DNA from: Clarkia xantiana subsp. parviflora
Taxonomy: Eukaryota; Streptophyta; Magnoliopsida; Myrtales; Onagraceae
Direction: 5' to 3'
Length of the DNA: 64,000 nucleotides
NCBI GenBank assembly: GCA_036873135.1
Contig: JAPTYO010000004.1
Location: forward strand, 35,373,105 to 35,437,104
Below the pieces are notes generated by a model. It saw nothing but the letters and a program-made list of their open reading frames with translations, was not told the origin of the DNA and did no database searches. Below, one piece after another: positions 21,386-31,691 of this stretch. The first letter of the stretch is position 1. Each line of letters starts with the position of its first letter. A program made the translations under genes and the position numbers.

Positions 21386-21593
21386 TGTTAGGAATATAGT
21401 TCGTTTCTATTCCATGACTATTTAGTTTCTGAAGGTTGTTAGTATTCAAAAGTTAGTTGGGTTCCTTATTATAAGTAGAGCTGTACATTTACTTTGTAAG
21501 TTTGAAGTTCAATGAAGTAAATTTCAGATTATCCTTTATCATAAAATCATATATCGTTCTCCATAATCAAATCGATTTGGTTATCATCTAACA
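21386..21593 (+). repeat. Copia-1 3' LTR (~208 bp)
   Basis: It starts TGTTAGGAATATAG directly after GATGAGGGGGAA and is assigned to end at ...CATCTAACA. No 5' partner is present, so the right boundary is set only by the TG...CA rule. Confidence 0.65.
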
Positions 21594-21639
21594 CGGGCAC
21601 ATATTGTGAGACTGGCTTAAATGTAAATTAATTGTTTCA

Positions 21640-21781
21640 TGTTAAATATAGTAGCATAATCTTTGTATATTATGTAATTATTAATTTCCTAATTTAGCTT
21701 TTTCCATATCTAGCTATTGTACTCGTTATATATTCATGTAATATCAATAAGAGAATACACTGAGTTTTTACCAAAGTTACA
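21640..21781 (+). repeat. Copia-2 5' LTR
   Basis: It starts TGTTAAATATAGTAGC and ends CCAAAGTTACA, followed directly by the primer binding site. It matches 28001-28137. Confidence 0.93.
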
Positions 21782-21793
21782 TGGTATCAAAGC
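21782..21793 (+). promoter_or_regulatory. Copia-2 primer binding site
   Basis: TGGTATCAAAGC abuts the 5' LTR. It matches the methionine-tRNA site except for A in place of G at position 9. Confidence 0.85.
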
Positions 21794-22152
21794 AATGTTA
21801 AATCTTATTACCTCCGTTTCTAGTATCCTTGGCCAACCACAACAACATATACGGCCTATGTTCACCCACAGTATGTTCTGTCCGACACCGGCCACTGACT
21901 TTTGGTCCTGCGACCGACTACTCCGTTACGACACCGCTCCCCAGCTCAACTTCTGCCTGACTGCTGCTCCTTCCTGTCACTGCCGGTCTGTACACCTGCC
22001 CCTGTCTGTCCGCTGCTCATCTGCGCTCGTCCATTGCAGCATCGTCGCCGTCATCTGTAATCGGGTTATGGATCCAATTTTTTGCTACTCGTGAATTGCT
22101 GGTTTGGTCTGATTGTTTATATCCGGTCCGGTTGCTGAATATCAGGTCCGGT
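21794..22152 (+). other. Copia-2 leader, GC-rich, no gag recognised
   Basis: The sequence has repeated 'ccggt/ctgactgct' motifs and continues after the solo LTR at 23384-23760. Reading frames through it (for example 21717-22094) show no Gag motif. Gag appears deleted or replaced. Confidence 0.5.
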
Positions 22153-23383
22153 TGTAAACACCTAATTTTGGTACGCGCGACACGTATATAACACGTTCAA
22201 AAATGTTATGTGTAACGCGTTTAAAAAAGGAAGTATTTAAATATGGAAGGTCACATGGTTGCTAGAAATAGGCTTAGTTTAAATTAGGACAGTAGATATG
22301 CATTAAATATCATGTAATATTCAGAAAAATATATATTATATATTTATGACAATTTTCATAAATATATATATATGTAATTTTCGGAATAAATAATGTGTAT
22401 ATTTAGGTAAATGTGTTTTCCTAATATTGGGACCTAATTTAGCTATTAAAAGACTCATTGTCAATGTAAAAAGACACCATAATAGATAATAATACATCAG
22501 TTCTTGAAAAACCGTGCAGTTTTGTCTCCTAATGAATAAAAAAAATTTCCCTTTCTCTTTCTTCCTCCCGCTGCTGAAGGCTCACCGCCAGTACCGGAGT
22601 TTCGACCTCGCCAGCCACGGTCCGCCCTACTTCGCCGGCAACCCACGGATCTCCGACCACCGGCGACCCACGGCACTCCGCCCCGCCCGTCGCCTTGCCT
22701 GGCCGTCCGCCGTCCCTACTCGACCTCCCATCGCTGCTGCTCCGATCCTGCCCGTCCCCTCCGTGCATCAGGTCTGCTTTTTTTCATTTTTTATTTTATT
22801 TTTTATTATTGTTATTATTTAATAATTTGTTTTTTGTTTAAATTTTCTGTTTATTCTTTATTATTATTATATTATGTTGGCTAGGTAATTAAAATGTAAA
22901 TATAATTAGATAACATGTTTTTGTGAATATATGTGTATGATATGTAAATACTAAATTGTATCATGTTTGGAGCATGTTTAGTTTTGTTTAGATTTTATTT
23001 CAATTAGGAGAATTAGATGCTTAATAGTTTTTTTTTTAGGTTTATATTTATTGTTAATAATAGTTTTTGCGTAAAAATTAGTTTAGTTCTTTTTCATAAC
23101 ATTAGATTAGTTTGACGTAACGAATGTTTAAATTTTAAAAAGTGGCAATTAAGTGAATTAAGTACCGAATGGGAGATGTTAAAAATTATATTTTTAATTC
23201 GTAATAGAACCCCCGAAGTTGACTTTCTGATTGTAGACCGATTTTATACCTAGGTGTTTAATTCGTTATTCGCTTAGGTAATTTAGGATTCTAGTTAGCC
23301 TTAATTAACTAGTGGCGAATCTTTTCAAAATTGCACGTTTTCAAAACGTAATTCGCCATAGGTCGGATTTTTAGGGTCTGACA
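22153..23383 (+). mobile_element. Gypsy-type solo LTR (1231 bp)
   Basis: It begins TGTAAACACC and ends GGGTCTGACA, flanked by a perfect 5-bp duplication CCGGT (22148-22152 and 23384-23388). No internal region, primer site or second LTR is present, so it is the product of recombination between LTRs. The middle has a GC-rich stretch (about 22570-22770) followed by AT-rich sequence. A related LTR head is at 14992. Confidence 0.88.
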
Positions 23384-23764
23384 CCGGTCACTGCTGATTT
23401 TCGGTCCGGTCTGACTGCTGCTTTGGGCCGATTTGAATGCTGGTTCTGTACCAAAGTTGATTCCGATTCAATATTGACTTGGTCTGGTTTAATATTTGTC
23501 TGGTTCCAGTTCAATTTATTTGCCGGTTTACTGTGGTTTGGTCAGTTTGCTGCCGGTTTTGATTGCTGGTCATGTTTTGAGGTTGTTCTGGTCTGTGACA
23601 GCAGTTCGTTTCTAAACTGTTGTTTCAGATCCGTGTCTAATCCATTTCTGCTGCTGTTCGTGTCTGATCCGTTTCTAAACGGTGTCTGGCTGGTGTTCGT
23701 TTCTAATCCTTTTATGGCTGCGGTGTTTCTGATTCGTCTCAAAGTTGTTGTTATTTGTTCTTTT

Positions 23765-25308
23765 ATGGAGAACCCAGTGTTGGTGGCCAAATCTTACATG
23801 GGTAAGATTACAAGTCAATCAATTGTCAAGCAATCAGTTAGCAACCATACTAATAAAGATGAAGTTTCTTCAATTGTTCAGCGACTTGAACAGTTGGGTT
23901 TCTCTAGTGTCAACATGACACCTCAGCTCCAGATTCCAAGAGCTGTTGTCGCCCTCCCAGGTTTGACTTCCAACTGTTTATTAGCATTAAAATCATAATG
24001 GATTGTTGATTCATGTGCTACTGATCACATGACTGGTAACAAAAGTTTACTGTCAGGACTTATAACTACCTCACAACCACCTGTCCTAATAGCTAATGAC
24101 AATACATGTCATGTAGAAGGAATAGGATCTATTCAGTTTTCACCACATATGCCCTTATCATCTGTCTTATATGTTCCTTCTTTTCCTGACAATCTCCTGT
24201 CTGTGAGCAAACTAATTGAAAAATTATACTGCTCAGTTACTTTCACTCCAACTAAATGCGCATTTCAGAAACTAGGGACTAACAAATTGATTGGCACTGC
24301 ATATAAGTACAATAGTATGTATTACCTGGAGAGATCACCTCAACGATTTGCGTACAAGAGAACTAGTAGTGCTAAGGAGGTTCTTTATCAGTTGGGGCAT
24401 CCATCTGTACGGGTACTAAAAATGATATGTCCTGAATTTAAGTATGTTTCAGAACTAGTTTGTGAGTCATGTGTTCAGGGCAAACATGTTCGTACTTCCC
24501 ATCCACCTAGGTTCATTCGTTGGTCTGCTAGCATATTTGATTTAGTGCACTCTGATGTATGGGGTCCATGCCTAGTTACATCTATATAGAATTTTCGATA
24601 CTTCGTTAGTTTTGTTGATGATTTCTCCCGTGCAACTTGGATCTTAGACAAGGATTGTTTGCTAAAATTTTTATGTTTTGTTCTTTTGTGAAAAATCAGT
24701 TTGGCACTACCGTTAAAACTCTTCGTAGTGACAATGTAAAAGAGTATTTCACAAATGAATTCACAAAATATATGGGTGATAATGGCATTATCCATGAATC
24801 ATCATGTGCATATACACATCAACAAAATGGTGTGGTTGAATGAAAGAACAGACACATACTTGAGGTGGCTCGCACTATGATGATACATGGTCATGTTCCT
24901 CATCGTTTCTGGGTTGACGCGGTTCTAACCGCATGTTATCTGATAAACCGTATGCCATCCTCTGTTCTTGATGGTGCAATACCTTACAATATCATATGTC
25001 TGTCTAAACCATTGTTCTCGGTTCCACCAAAAATCTTTGGTTGTACTTGTTATGTGTACGACAATCGACTAAGCCATACAAAACTTGATCCAAAGTCTGT
25101 TCGTTGTATTTTTGTTGGCTATTCTGGTACTCAGAAAGGTTATCGTTGTTTTAGCCCCACTTATAAGAGACACTTTGTCTCATCTAATGTTGTTTTTATG
25201 GAGTATGTACCATTTTTTCTTAAATATGAACCTAGCTTGTCTAGTAATCCTCCACCTATCATGACTGTTCTGACGTATCCTAAAGTCCAAGTCTGCTCTC
25301 CTCGCTAA
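23765..25308 (+). pseudogene. Copia-2 gag end, protease, integrase
   Basis: The end of Gag (23765-23995) is separated by an in-frame TAA from the protease motif 'WIVDSCATDHMTG' (from 23999). Pre-integrase follows ('LYQLGHPSVRVLKM', 'CESCVQGKHVRTSH'), then 'LVHSDVWGP' with the first integrase Asp. A TAG stop (24587-24589), a small deletion with frame change near 24640, 'TLRSDNVKEYF' with the second Asp, and 'QQNGVVE' with the Glu before a TGA (24841) come next. The integrase C-terminus runs to 25308. The usual SDNG is SDNV here. The domain is inactive. Confidence 0.88.
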
Positions 25309-25661
25309 AGACTAATAATGCACCTCCTACGCCTCCTATTACTCAGGTATATACTCGAAGGGATAAGACGCTTCCTGTTAATACTAACTCTGTTCAGACC
25401 ATGCAGGACCATGAGATTCGTGAATCCCCTGTTCCACTTGATTCGACCATTGAACCATCTCCTACTCAAACAGTTGAATCCACACCAACTCCCTGACCTG
25501 ACTCGAGCTCTGATATTGACATTCATATTGCCCTTCTTAAAGGCTCACGTCATTGCCCCAGTACCAGATATCCCCTAGATAGATTTTGTTCTTATGAAGC
25601 GCTATCTAAAAATCACCGTGCCTTAAAAACCAGTCTTGACAGTTACCCTGTTCCTAGAAAT

Positions 25662-26950
25662 GTGACAGAAGCCCTGGCTAATCCAGGGTGGTTTAGTGCT
25701 ATGCAGGAGGAAATGTCAGCTCTCTGGAACAACCAGACATGGGATCTTTGTCCTCTTCCTCCTGGCAAAAAGGCAGTCGGTTGTAATTGGTTCTTCACGA
25801 TCAAGGTTCATCCTGATGGGTCGTTGCATCGACTCAAAGCTCGTTTGGTTGCGAAGGGATACTCTCAGGAATATGGCATTGATTATGATGAGACTTTTTC
25901 TCCTGTAGCTAAAATGGCATCTGTTCGGATCTGTCTTTCGCTAGCTGTCATCCGCCACTGGCTACTACACCAATTGGATGTCAAGAATGCATTTCTCAAT
26001 GGCGTTCTTGAGGAGGAGGCATGACTCAGCCACCTGGGTTCGTTGTTCAGGAGGAGTCTTCCAAAGTTTGTCGTTTACGAAAATCTCTATATGGTCTGAA
26101 GCAATCCCCCAGAGCTTGGTTCGGGCGTTTCTCTCAATCACTTCACCAGTTTGGCATGACCAGGAGTGCTAATGACCATTCCGTCTTTTATACACACTTG
26201 GAAGGGAAGACAATCAACCCGGTCGCATATGTTGATGATCTGATTATAACCGGTGATGATGTCGAGGGGATCTCCGCATTGAAGAAGTTTTTGAGCACCT
26301 AATTTCAGATCACGGACCTTGGTAAACTGAATTACTTTCTTGGCATTGATGTATCACACTCTCCTGGAAAGATACTTATTTGTCAGATAAAGTATGTCCT
26401 TGATATGCTTTCCGAGTGTTGGTTGCTTGGATGCAAACCTGTTGATTCACCGATGGTTCCTGAAACCAAGCTTGTACTTAATGATGGAGCACCCATACAT
26501 GATCCTGAAAAATATCGAAGATTGGTCGGGAAGCTAAATTATTTGACAGTTACTCGACCAGACATCTCTTTTCCAGTGAGTGTAGTGAGTAAATTCATGT
26601 CATCTCCGCACACAGCACACTGGGAAGCAGCTATTCGGATCCTTAGATATCTCAAGGGATCTCCAGGGAAAGGTCTCCTATATTCTGACCAGGGACATAA
26701 TAGGATTGCAGCGTTCACTGATGCCGATTGGGCGGGTTGTCCTACTAGTCGAAGGTCAACTACTGGATATTGTGTCTTCTTCGGTGGTAAACATATATCA
26801 TGGAAGAGTAAGAAGCAAACAGTTGTATCTCGATCCAGTGTAGAATCAGAATACCCTGCAATGGCCATCGCAGCTTGCGAGTTAGTCTGGACGAAGCGTT
26901 TAATCAGCGAGTTGGGTATTTCCTCTGACGATTTGATGATGCTACATTGT
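25662..26950 (+). pseudogene. Copia-2 reverse transcriptase and RNase H, first part
   Basis: RVT_2 motifs: '[16 protein letters not shown]', '[20 protein letters not shown]', '[14 protein letters not shown]', a frame change at about 26020, 'KSLYGLKQSPRAWFGRF' and 'YVDDLIITGDD'. A TAA at about 26300 is followed in the same frame by RNase H: 'YRRLVGKLNYLTVTRPDISF', 'FTDADWAGCPTSRRSTTGYC', 'SRSSVESEYPAMA'. The RNase H is cut by a copia-D fragment after 'MLHC' and resumes at 27748. Confidence 0.9.
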
Positions 26951-27747
26951 GAATCAACGTTATGCGGGCGCTACAATACTCCTAACAGGTGAGTAGCACG
27001 ATGCCCGTCGTATCCGCTGGTCACACGGCAAACCTCGTATGAACTATTCGGAGACGGAGACAATAACTGAAGACTGAAATGATGATGCTATTGGATGACA
27101 ATACATTAACAGGCACCCTCCCATTTCGGCGACTGGAAGTTCTTAGAATATGGTGACGTGGCGCGTAATTGGTAGCCCGTTAATATATGTTGTTACCTAA
27201 GACAATTAGGTAAACGTCACATTTGGGCTAATTGGGCTCGACCAAATTCCCATGTGACATGGGAGGTCCAAAATTGGGCCTCCCCACCCACATAGGTCGG
27301 CGCCGAATCCTAAAGGGGAAGGGAGAGGATTTTCTCCTCCCCCACTATATAAGGAGGTCTTGGGGTCACCTCCAAACCTCCAAAGACACACCTTGATCAC
27401 AACTCCTTCTAAGTTGTGATTTGAGAGAAACTCATTTCTCTCTATAGTTACATTTTAGCCGGCCCACATACACCACCATTGGTGTGCCAAATTGCTTCCG
27501 AGCAATCAATCCGAGGTTCTGTCCCCGTTGAAGAATCGATCAGAGAATTTGCTGTGGAGCTTATACCGCGTAGGACTTCTTCTCACGAAGAACTTGTACG
27601 GGTTCCGACCGGAGGATCAAAACTCCCTCCACATCGTTCTTGGGCAGGAAAGCTATTGAGGTATGTGTACATTATTCCGCTGCGTAATTTGGTTACTTGC
27701 ATGTACACGTTTAGCATTCTGTAGTATTACGTCCCCGTAATCCAACA
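26951..27747 (+). mobile_element. D3: truncated copia-D end plus LTR inside Copia-2
   Basis: Positions 26951-27140 match the last about 190 bp before the D2 3' LTR (63063-63254), sharing GAATCAACGTT, CTACAATACTCCTAACAG and GATGCCCGTCGTATCCGC. Positions 27141-27747 match the copia-D LTR, including GCGTAATTGGTAGCCC and CCCGTAATC. The rest of the element is missing and no target duplication is seen. It splits the Copia-2 RNase H frame. Confidence 0.82.
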
Positions 27748-28000
27748 AACCAATCCGCAATGCATATTGTCAAGAATCAAGTCTTCCACGAGAGGACCAA
27801 GCATATTGATGTGGATTGTCACCTGATTCGAGACCTCGTCATAGGAACATACACTCGTCCCCCATGTATCCAACTCATTTATGTTCGAACAGATCACCAG
27901 CTTGCAAACATTCTAACCAAACCTCTCCGCAAAGCTTCGATTAATACTATATGTTACAAATTGTGCATGTTCGACATATATGCTCCAACTTGAGGAGGAG
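27748..28000 (+). pseudogene. Copia-2 RNase H, last part
   Basis: The frame resumes with '[20 protein letters not shown]' (in 27744-27810), then '[18 protein letters not shown]', the conserved end of copia RNase H. The polypurine-like GAGGAGGAG precedes the 3' LTR. Confidence 0.9.
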
Positions 28001-28137
28001 TGTTAAATATAGTAGCATAATCTTTGTATATTCTGTAATTATTAATTTCCTAGTTTAGCTCTTTCCATATCTAGTTATTGTACTTGTTATATATTCATGT
28101 AATATCAATAAGAGAATGCACTTATACCAAAGTTACA
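28001..28137 (+). repeat. Copia-2 3' LTR
   Basis: It starts TGTTAAATATAGTAGC and ends CAAAGTTACA, matching 21640-21781 with a few changes (for example attatg/attctg, ctaattt/ctagttt). The flank TTTCC resembles TTTCA before the 5' LTR. Confidence 0.93.
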
Positions 28138-28338
28138 TTTCCTTTTCCTGTTATGATTTTTTGCTGCATATTCATTATCAGAAGAAACTATACAGAAGAA
28201 GATCCTGTCATGTAAATCATTTTCTCAAATACTTTGTTTCCTTTAAGAACCCTAATAGATTATATCTAGACTGCTCATTCATTATGTAATAAAACAATTT
28301 GTTTACGTTGAAAATTATGCATTTTGGAAATTATGAGC

Positions 28339-29010
28339 ATGCAGTGAAATTGGCTTAGATGACCTATCAATAGAGGAAAAGAAGCTGTTTGAAAGAGTTG
28401 TAGCATTTGGAGAGCTGAGCAAGCTGATTGAGCCATGGTGGACAAACACAATATGGGTTTCAGACCAGATGGAACCCAACAACAGCTCATTCATTCGCTT
28501 GATGAAGAAGAAGAAGAACTGAGATTCCTGTTGGTCCCGAGAGCCCATTACTCCAACCCAATTACCAAACTTAGCTCAACTGAACCTTCCTCTCTCTTAG
28601 ACATCTTAAACAGACCCTTCGCCTCTACAATGGCTGTGTTGAGTGTTGTGTGTCAGGGAGGGAATACAACCTCAATCAAAGCCTGCTGGAAGGGATGTCT
28701 CATGGCATGGAACAGACCTGTTCTCCATGTTACAGACATATGGGCGGCTTGCAATTTGCAATGGAGTAATCATCTCGCTCTGTGATCTTCATTAATGCGG
28801 GTGAGGAAGAGTTGAAGTTAGAGAAGAAGAAGATGATGAAATCCCGATGGGGAGGAAATTAAAAGAAAACTGAAGCTAGCTAGCTGATCGATAGAAAGGT
28901 GCACTTCATCATGTCTTCCTTGGCATCGATGATGAACAGCCTGCTGAAGCTTGCTCTTCCTTGGCATCGATCATGAGGGCTGAGAAAGACCAAAGTATGG
29001 TGCCAAGGTA
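28339..29010 (+). pseudogene. ZNHIT2-like (HIT zinc finger protein) pseudogene, C-terminal part
   Basis: After an acceptor-like GCATGCAG the sequence reads 'LDDLSIEEKKLFERVVAFGE' then 'LSKLIEPWW', a hallmark of plant ZNHIT2-type HIT finger proteins. In shifted frames it continues with 'PITKLSSTEPSSLL', 'TLRLYNG', 'MEQTCSPCYRHMGGLQFAM', 'AGEEELKLEKKK' and 'DDEQPAEACSSLASIMRAEK', all in the order of that family's C-terminus. Several frameshifts and stops break it. The N-terminal exons with the zinc finger are not seen; Copia-2 lies directly upstream and may have split the gene in an intron. In other organisms ZNHIT2 works with R2TP-type assembly factors. This copy is dead. Confidence 0.75.
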
Positions 29011-29353
29011 AGAATTTGATAGAGGAGATTGGGTAACTCTATTGTAGTTATGTTAGTCTGGTTGAATCCAAAAACAAGTTATACTAAGAAAAAAGTTGCC
29101 TGATTTGGCATTTTCTGGATTCCATGTGCATGATATATTAGGCCTAAAAAACACACGGCAAATTAATGTTTTTACACAGATTGCAGAAATAAGATATGCG
29201 CTAGATATCAAACTAACCTAATTTATCCTACCCTTTTATACCATCAACAATAAGTTGTGTAACTCGATTTGATGTGACCATCTTGTAAATGTAACACCTC
29301 TTTCCTTGCTTCTTCTTCAGACACCTTTGAATAATAATCGGTTGTTTCACTTA

Positions 29354-31264
29354 TCACGATGACCCATTAGCACCCCGCTTTCCTGCTGTTGTGTTCTTCA
29401 GTATCTGCAGCATCAAAATCAAAGAGTAGATGACAAATTAATGCAGAAAGATGACACCAGTAATCCCCAAAATGAAAGCAAGTATCAATTAAAAGTTCTG
29501 TTTTGGTGAGTAATGATTCATCCATTCACTCTACAACACTTGAAAATCCAATTGGGACAAAACTGAGCATCACTTTCAGTAATAGCTAGCAATCATGTTG
29601 GACCCTCATCATTCATATTTAGTACCACTTTTATATTACATGCTTCTAGAAAGAAAGAAAAACTGAAAACCAACCATCACTATCCAGGTAAATAGGCATG
29701 GAGGCCCAAATGACAGCACGGTACAACCTTAATTGAAATCGAAGGGTACTTACTAGTAGAGAAAGATTAGTTAATGTTGATAATCATGAAGAATTTGACA
29801 ACACCACACCACTCCACAGTAGAGACAAGTAAGTAGGTGTACCTGTCTAAGCATTTGATTCTCATTCTGCAGAGTGGAGAGCCGCTCTTCAAGCTCGGAA
29901 TTCTTCTTCTCCACGTCCCTAACCTTCACCTCCAGCTCGGTCAAGTATGCCTTTTTCCTCTCCCTTGCTTGCTGTGCTGATACTCTGTTCCTCAATAACC
30001 TATATATGTTCCCAACGATTCATCGAACAACTCAATAACATCCCCCACCTCCTAATTGTTACTTCTAACAACTCAAGAAAATAATCCAACCTCATAAACT
30101 CATAATGCATGGTTGCTCACTTTTCGCATTAAGTATGTTGAAGTTATAGATGTTAAACAAAATTTCTAGTCTACCTACAAGCTTGAGCTTTTGAGACAAC
30201 CGTTAAGTAGTCCTTCTATCAATATCGGAGCATGCAAATTCAAATCTCAATTGAGCTGTTAATGTTAAACCTCTTATTAAATTAAAGTTTCACATTAGAT
30301 ATTGACAGTGATCTGAGAGTGTTGACGATTTAAATGTTAAACTACACAAACCTCTAAAAACTAAACCTTTTACAACAATTGGTGAAGTGATCCATATAAA
30401 TTTGACATACCATTCATACAATGTTTTCAGTCAAACAAGGTTAGTTGGCATTGAGGTGCAACTAGAAATTAGAACTCAATAGCTAGCTAGCATTATTCAT
30501 TCAAATTTATCAATACATAGTATGACAGAATCAATTCTAACAGTATAAGCAAATGACTAGATCTAAATTAACTTTTTTCTTCTTCCAATATCTATATATC
30601 TTCACATAAATGTAGTGAGTGTACCAACCTTTTCAATCTCTTGTTCTCTTTATCAGCTGGGTTCCTTCCTCTTTTCTTTTGTCCCTGCCCAGCAGATGGC
30701 TGAGCTCCTGCCGAAGCCGCTGTTGCATCTCGACCCGAGGCTGAAGAAGTTCCACCCATTTCACCTCCCATATCTGGAACTCTTCTCATCTCTTCTTCAT
30801 CACTCTCCATTCCTACTAAGCCCCATAGAAACATACATCAAGTTGAAATTCTATATGTTTTCAAAGTCACTTGACTTACAAAAATGACAACTCGCAACAC
30901 TATGTAAATATACAAGCTTCGAGATTCTCGCATTTGATCAAGAAGAATAGGCTTAGCCAGATGGATATACAGTACATTCCTCAATTACAAAGATTATTAC
31001 TACAAAGATTAAAATGACTTAAAAGCAACAGTGCACCTGCCACCCGTTTTGAGACATGAAAGGCCAAAAGTTTACTTAGAATGGCAGTAAGCAAAAGAAG
31101 AAGCTCATATCTGGCGATCAAACGGACGGCTATCTTTGTTACTAAAGTAAGGCTGAATTTTGAGATAGAGAATTCAACGAACCATCTTTGGCATCATGGT
31201 GAAGAGCAGAGCTGGAAGATCTCTCACTGCTCGACGGCAGAGAACTCGTCGCTTGCTCTTGCAT
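29354..31264 (-). CDS. HY5: HY5-like bZIP transcription factor, 4 exons, 157 aa
   Basis: Exons on the minus strand: 31264-31183, 30812-30629, 29999-29843, 29404-29354, joined at GT-AG sites that keep frame. The start 'MQEQATSSL' matches HY5 proteins and fixes the ATG. Residues 30-45 ('[16 protein letters not shown]') hold the acidic casein-kinase-type site and the VP motif bound by COP1. The basic region (about 74-107) has the invariant Asn93 and Arg101 in '[11 protein letters not shown]'. Zipper heptads are Leu111, Val118, Leu125, Leu132, Leu139. The C-terminus is '[16 protein letters not shown]'. HY5 is a nuclear activator of photomorphogenesis binding ACGT elements, degraded through COP1 in darkness. 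Length is slightly below the 168 residues of Arabidopsis HY5. All exons are open, so the gene looks functional. Confidence 0.95.
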
Positions 31265-31352
31265 TTTTCTTTCTCTGATCCAAACTACTGTAAGTCACTA
31301 CTAAGTACTAACGAACGAGACTGCTGCTAGAGCGAAACGCATGTAAGTAGAG

Positions 31353-31395
31353 AGCAGAGAGGGATATTTTTTTTTATCGTTAGCAGAGAGGGATA
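31353..31395 (-). other. 14-bp duplication around an oligo(T): retroposition scar upstream of HY5
   Basis: AGCAGAGAGGGATA occurs perfectly at 31353-31366 and 31382-31395. Between them is only TTTTTTTTTATCGTT (31367-31381). On the minus (HY5 sense) strand this reads AACGAT followed by nine A. A perfect 14-bp duplication around a short poly(A) tail is the footprint expected of an extremely 5'-truncated LINE-type insertion. It lies about 90-130 bp upstream of the HY5 ATG, probably in the 5' UTR or core promoter. Confidence 0.65.
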
Positions 31396-31576
31396 ATAAT
31401 GTTTGTTTTGTTTACAGTTACACACACTACTATTTCAAAAGAGAGGACAGAAGAGTATTCTAATTGACTCGAGCAATCTCTGCCGTTAGTTTTAAGGAAA
31501 TCGAACGGAGATTAAGGGGTTATCGTGGAAGAACCAGAGCCATGAGGGATTGGTAGAATCGAAGGATCAGAGAGGA

Positions 31577-31582
31577 CACGTG
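31577..31582. promoter_or_regulatory. G-box (CACGTG) upstream of HY5
   Basis: A palindromic CACGTG in the context GGACACGTGG lies 313 bp upstream of the HY5 start codon. HY5 itself and related bZIP and bHLH factors bind this element, and HY5 is known to regulate its own promoter, so it is a plausible autoregulatory site. Whether it is used here is inference. Confidence 0.55.
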
Positions 31583-31691
31583 GAAAGGTTAGGACCGTCC
31601 GATGACTTTTGTCGGAATGCTGAAAAATGGACTGAAATGGCAAGTGTCTTTGGTAGAAAAAATGGGAAGTTTAGGTACATTGAATAAAGTT

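Larger units (their letters stand above)
1787..21593 (+). mobile_element. Copia-1: decayed Ty1-copia element, three segments
   Basis: Gag, protease, integrase, reverse transcriptase and RNase H motifs occur in the copia order over 1787-5187, 14668-14991 and 20767-21385. A 3' LTR follows at 21386-21593. The element is split by Copia-N (5188-14667) and by a composite gypsy insertion (14992-20766). Frameshifts and stops separate most domains. The 5' LTR is missing. The polypurine tract GATGAGGGGGAA lies immediately before the 3' LTR, which begins TGTTAGGAATATAG. This is the oldest layer of the left third of the window. Confidence 0.9.
21640..28137 (+). mobile_element. Copia-2: decayed copia element with very short LTRs
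   Basis: LTRs of 142 bp (21640-21781) and 137 bp (28001-28137) match apart from a few substitutions and a gap. The flanking bases are TTTCA and TTTCC, a target duplication with one change. Internal domains are in copia order but broken by stops and frameshifts. Two later insertions lie inside: a gypsy solo LTR (22153-23383) and a truncated copia-D piece (26951-27747). Most of gag is absent. Confidence 0.9.

Noticed and set aside
22514..22822. 102-codon frame in the solo LTR
   Set aside because: It is GC-rich low-complexity sequence within an LTR, without motif or conserved partner.
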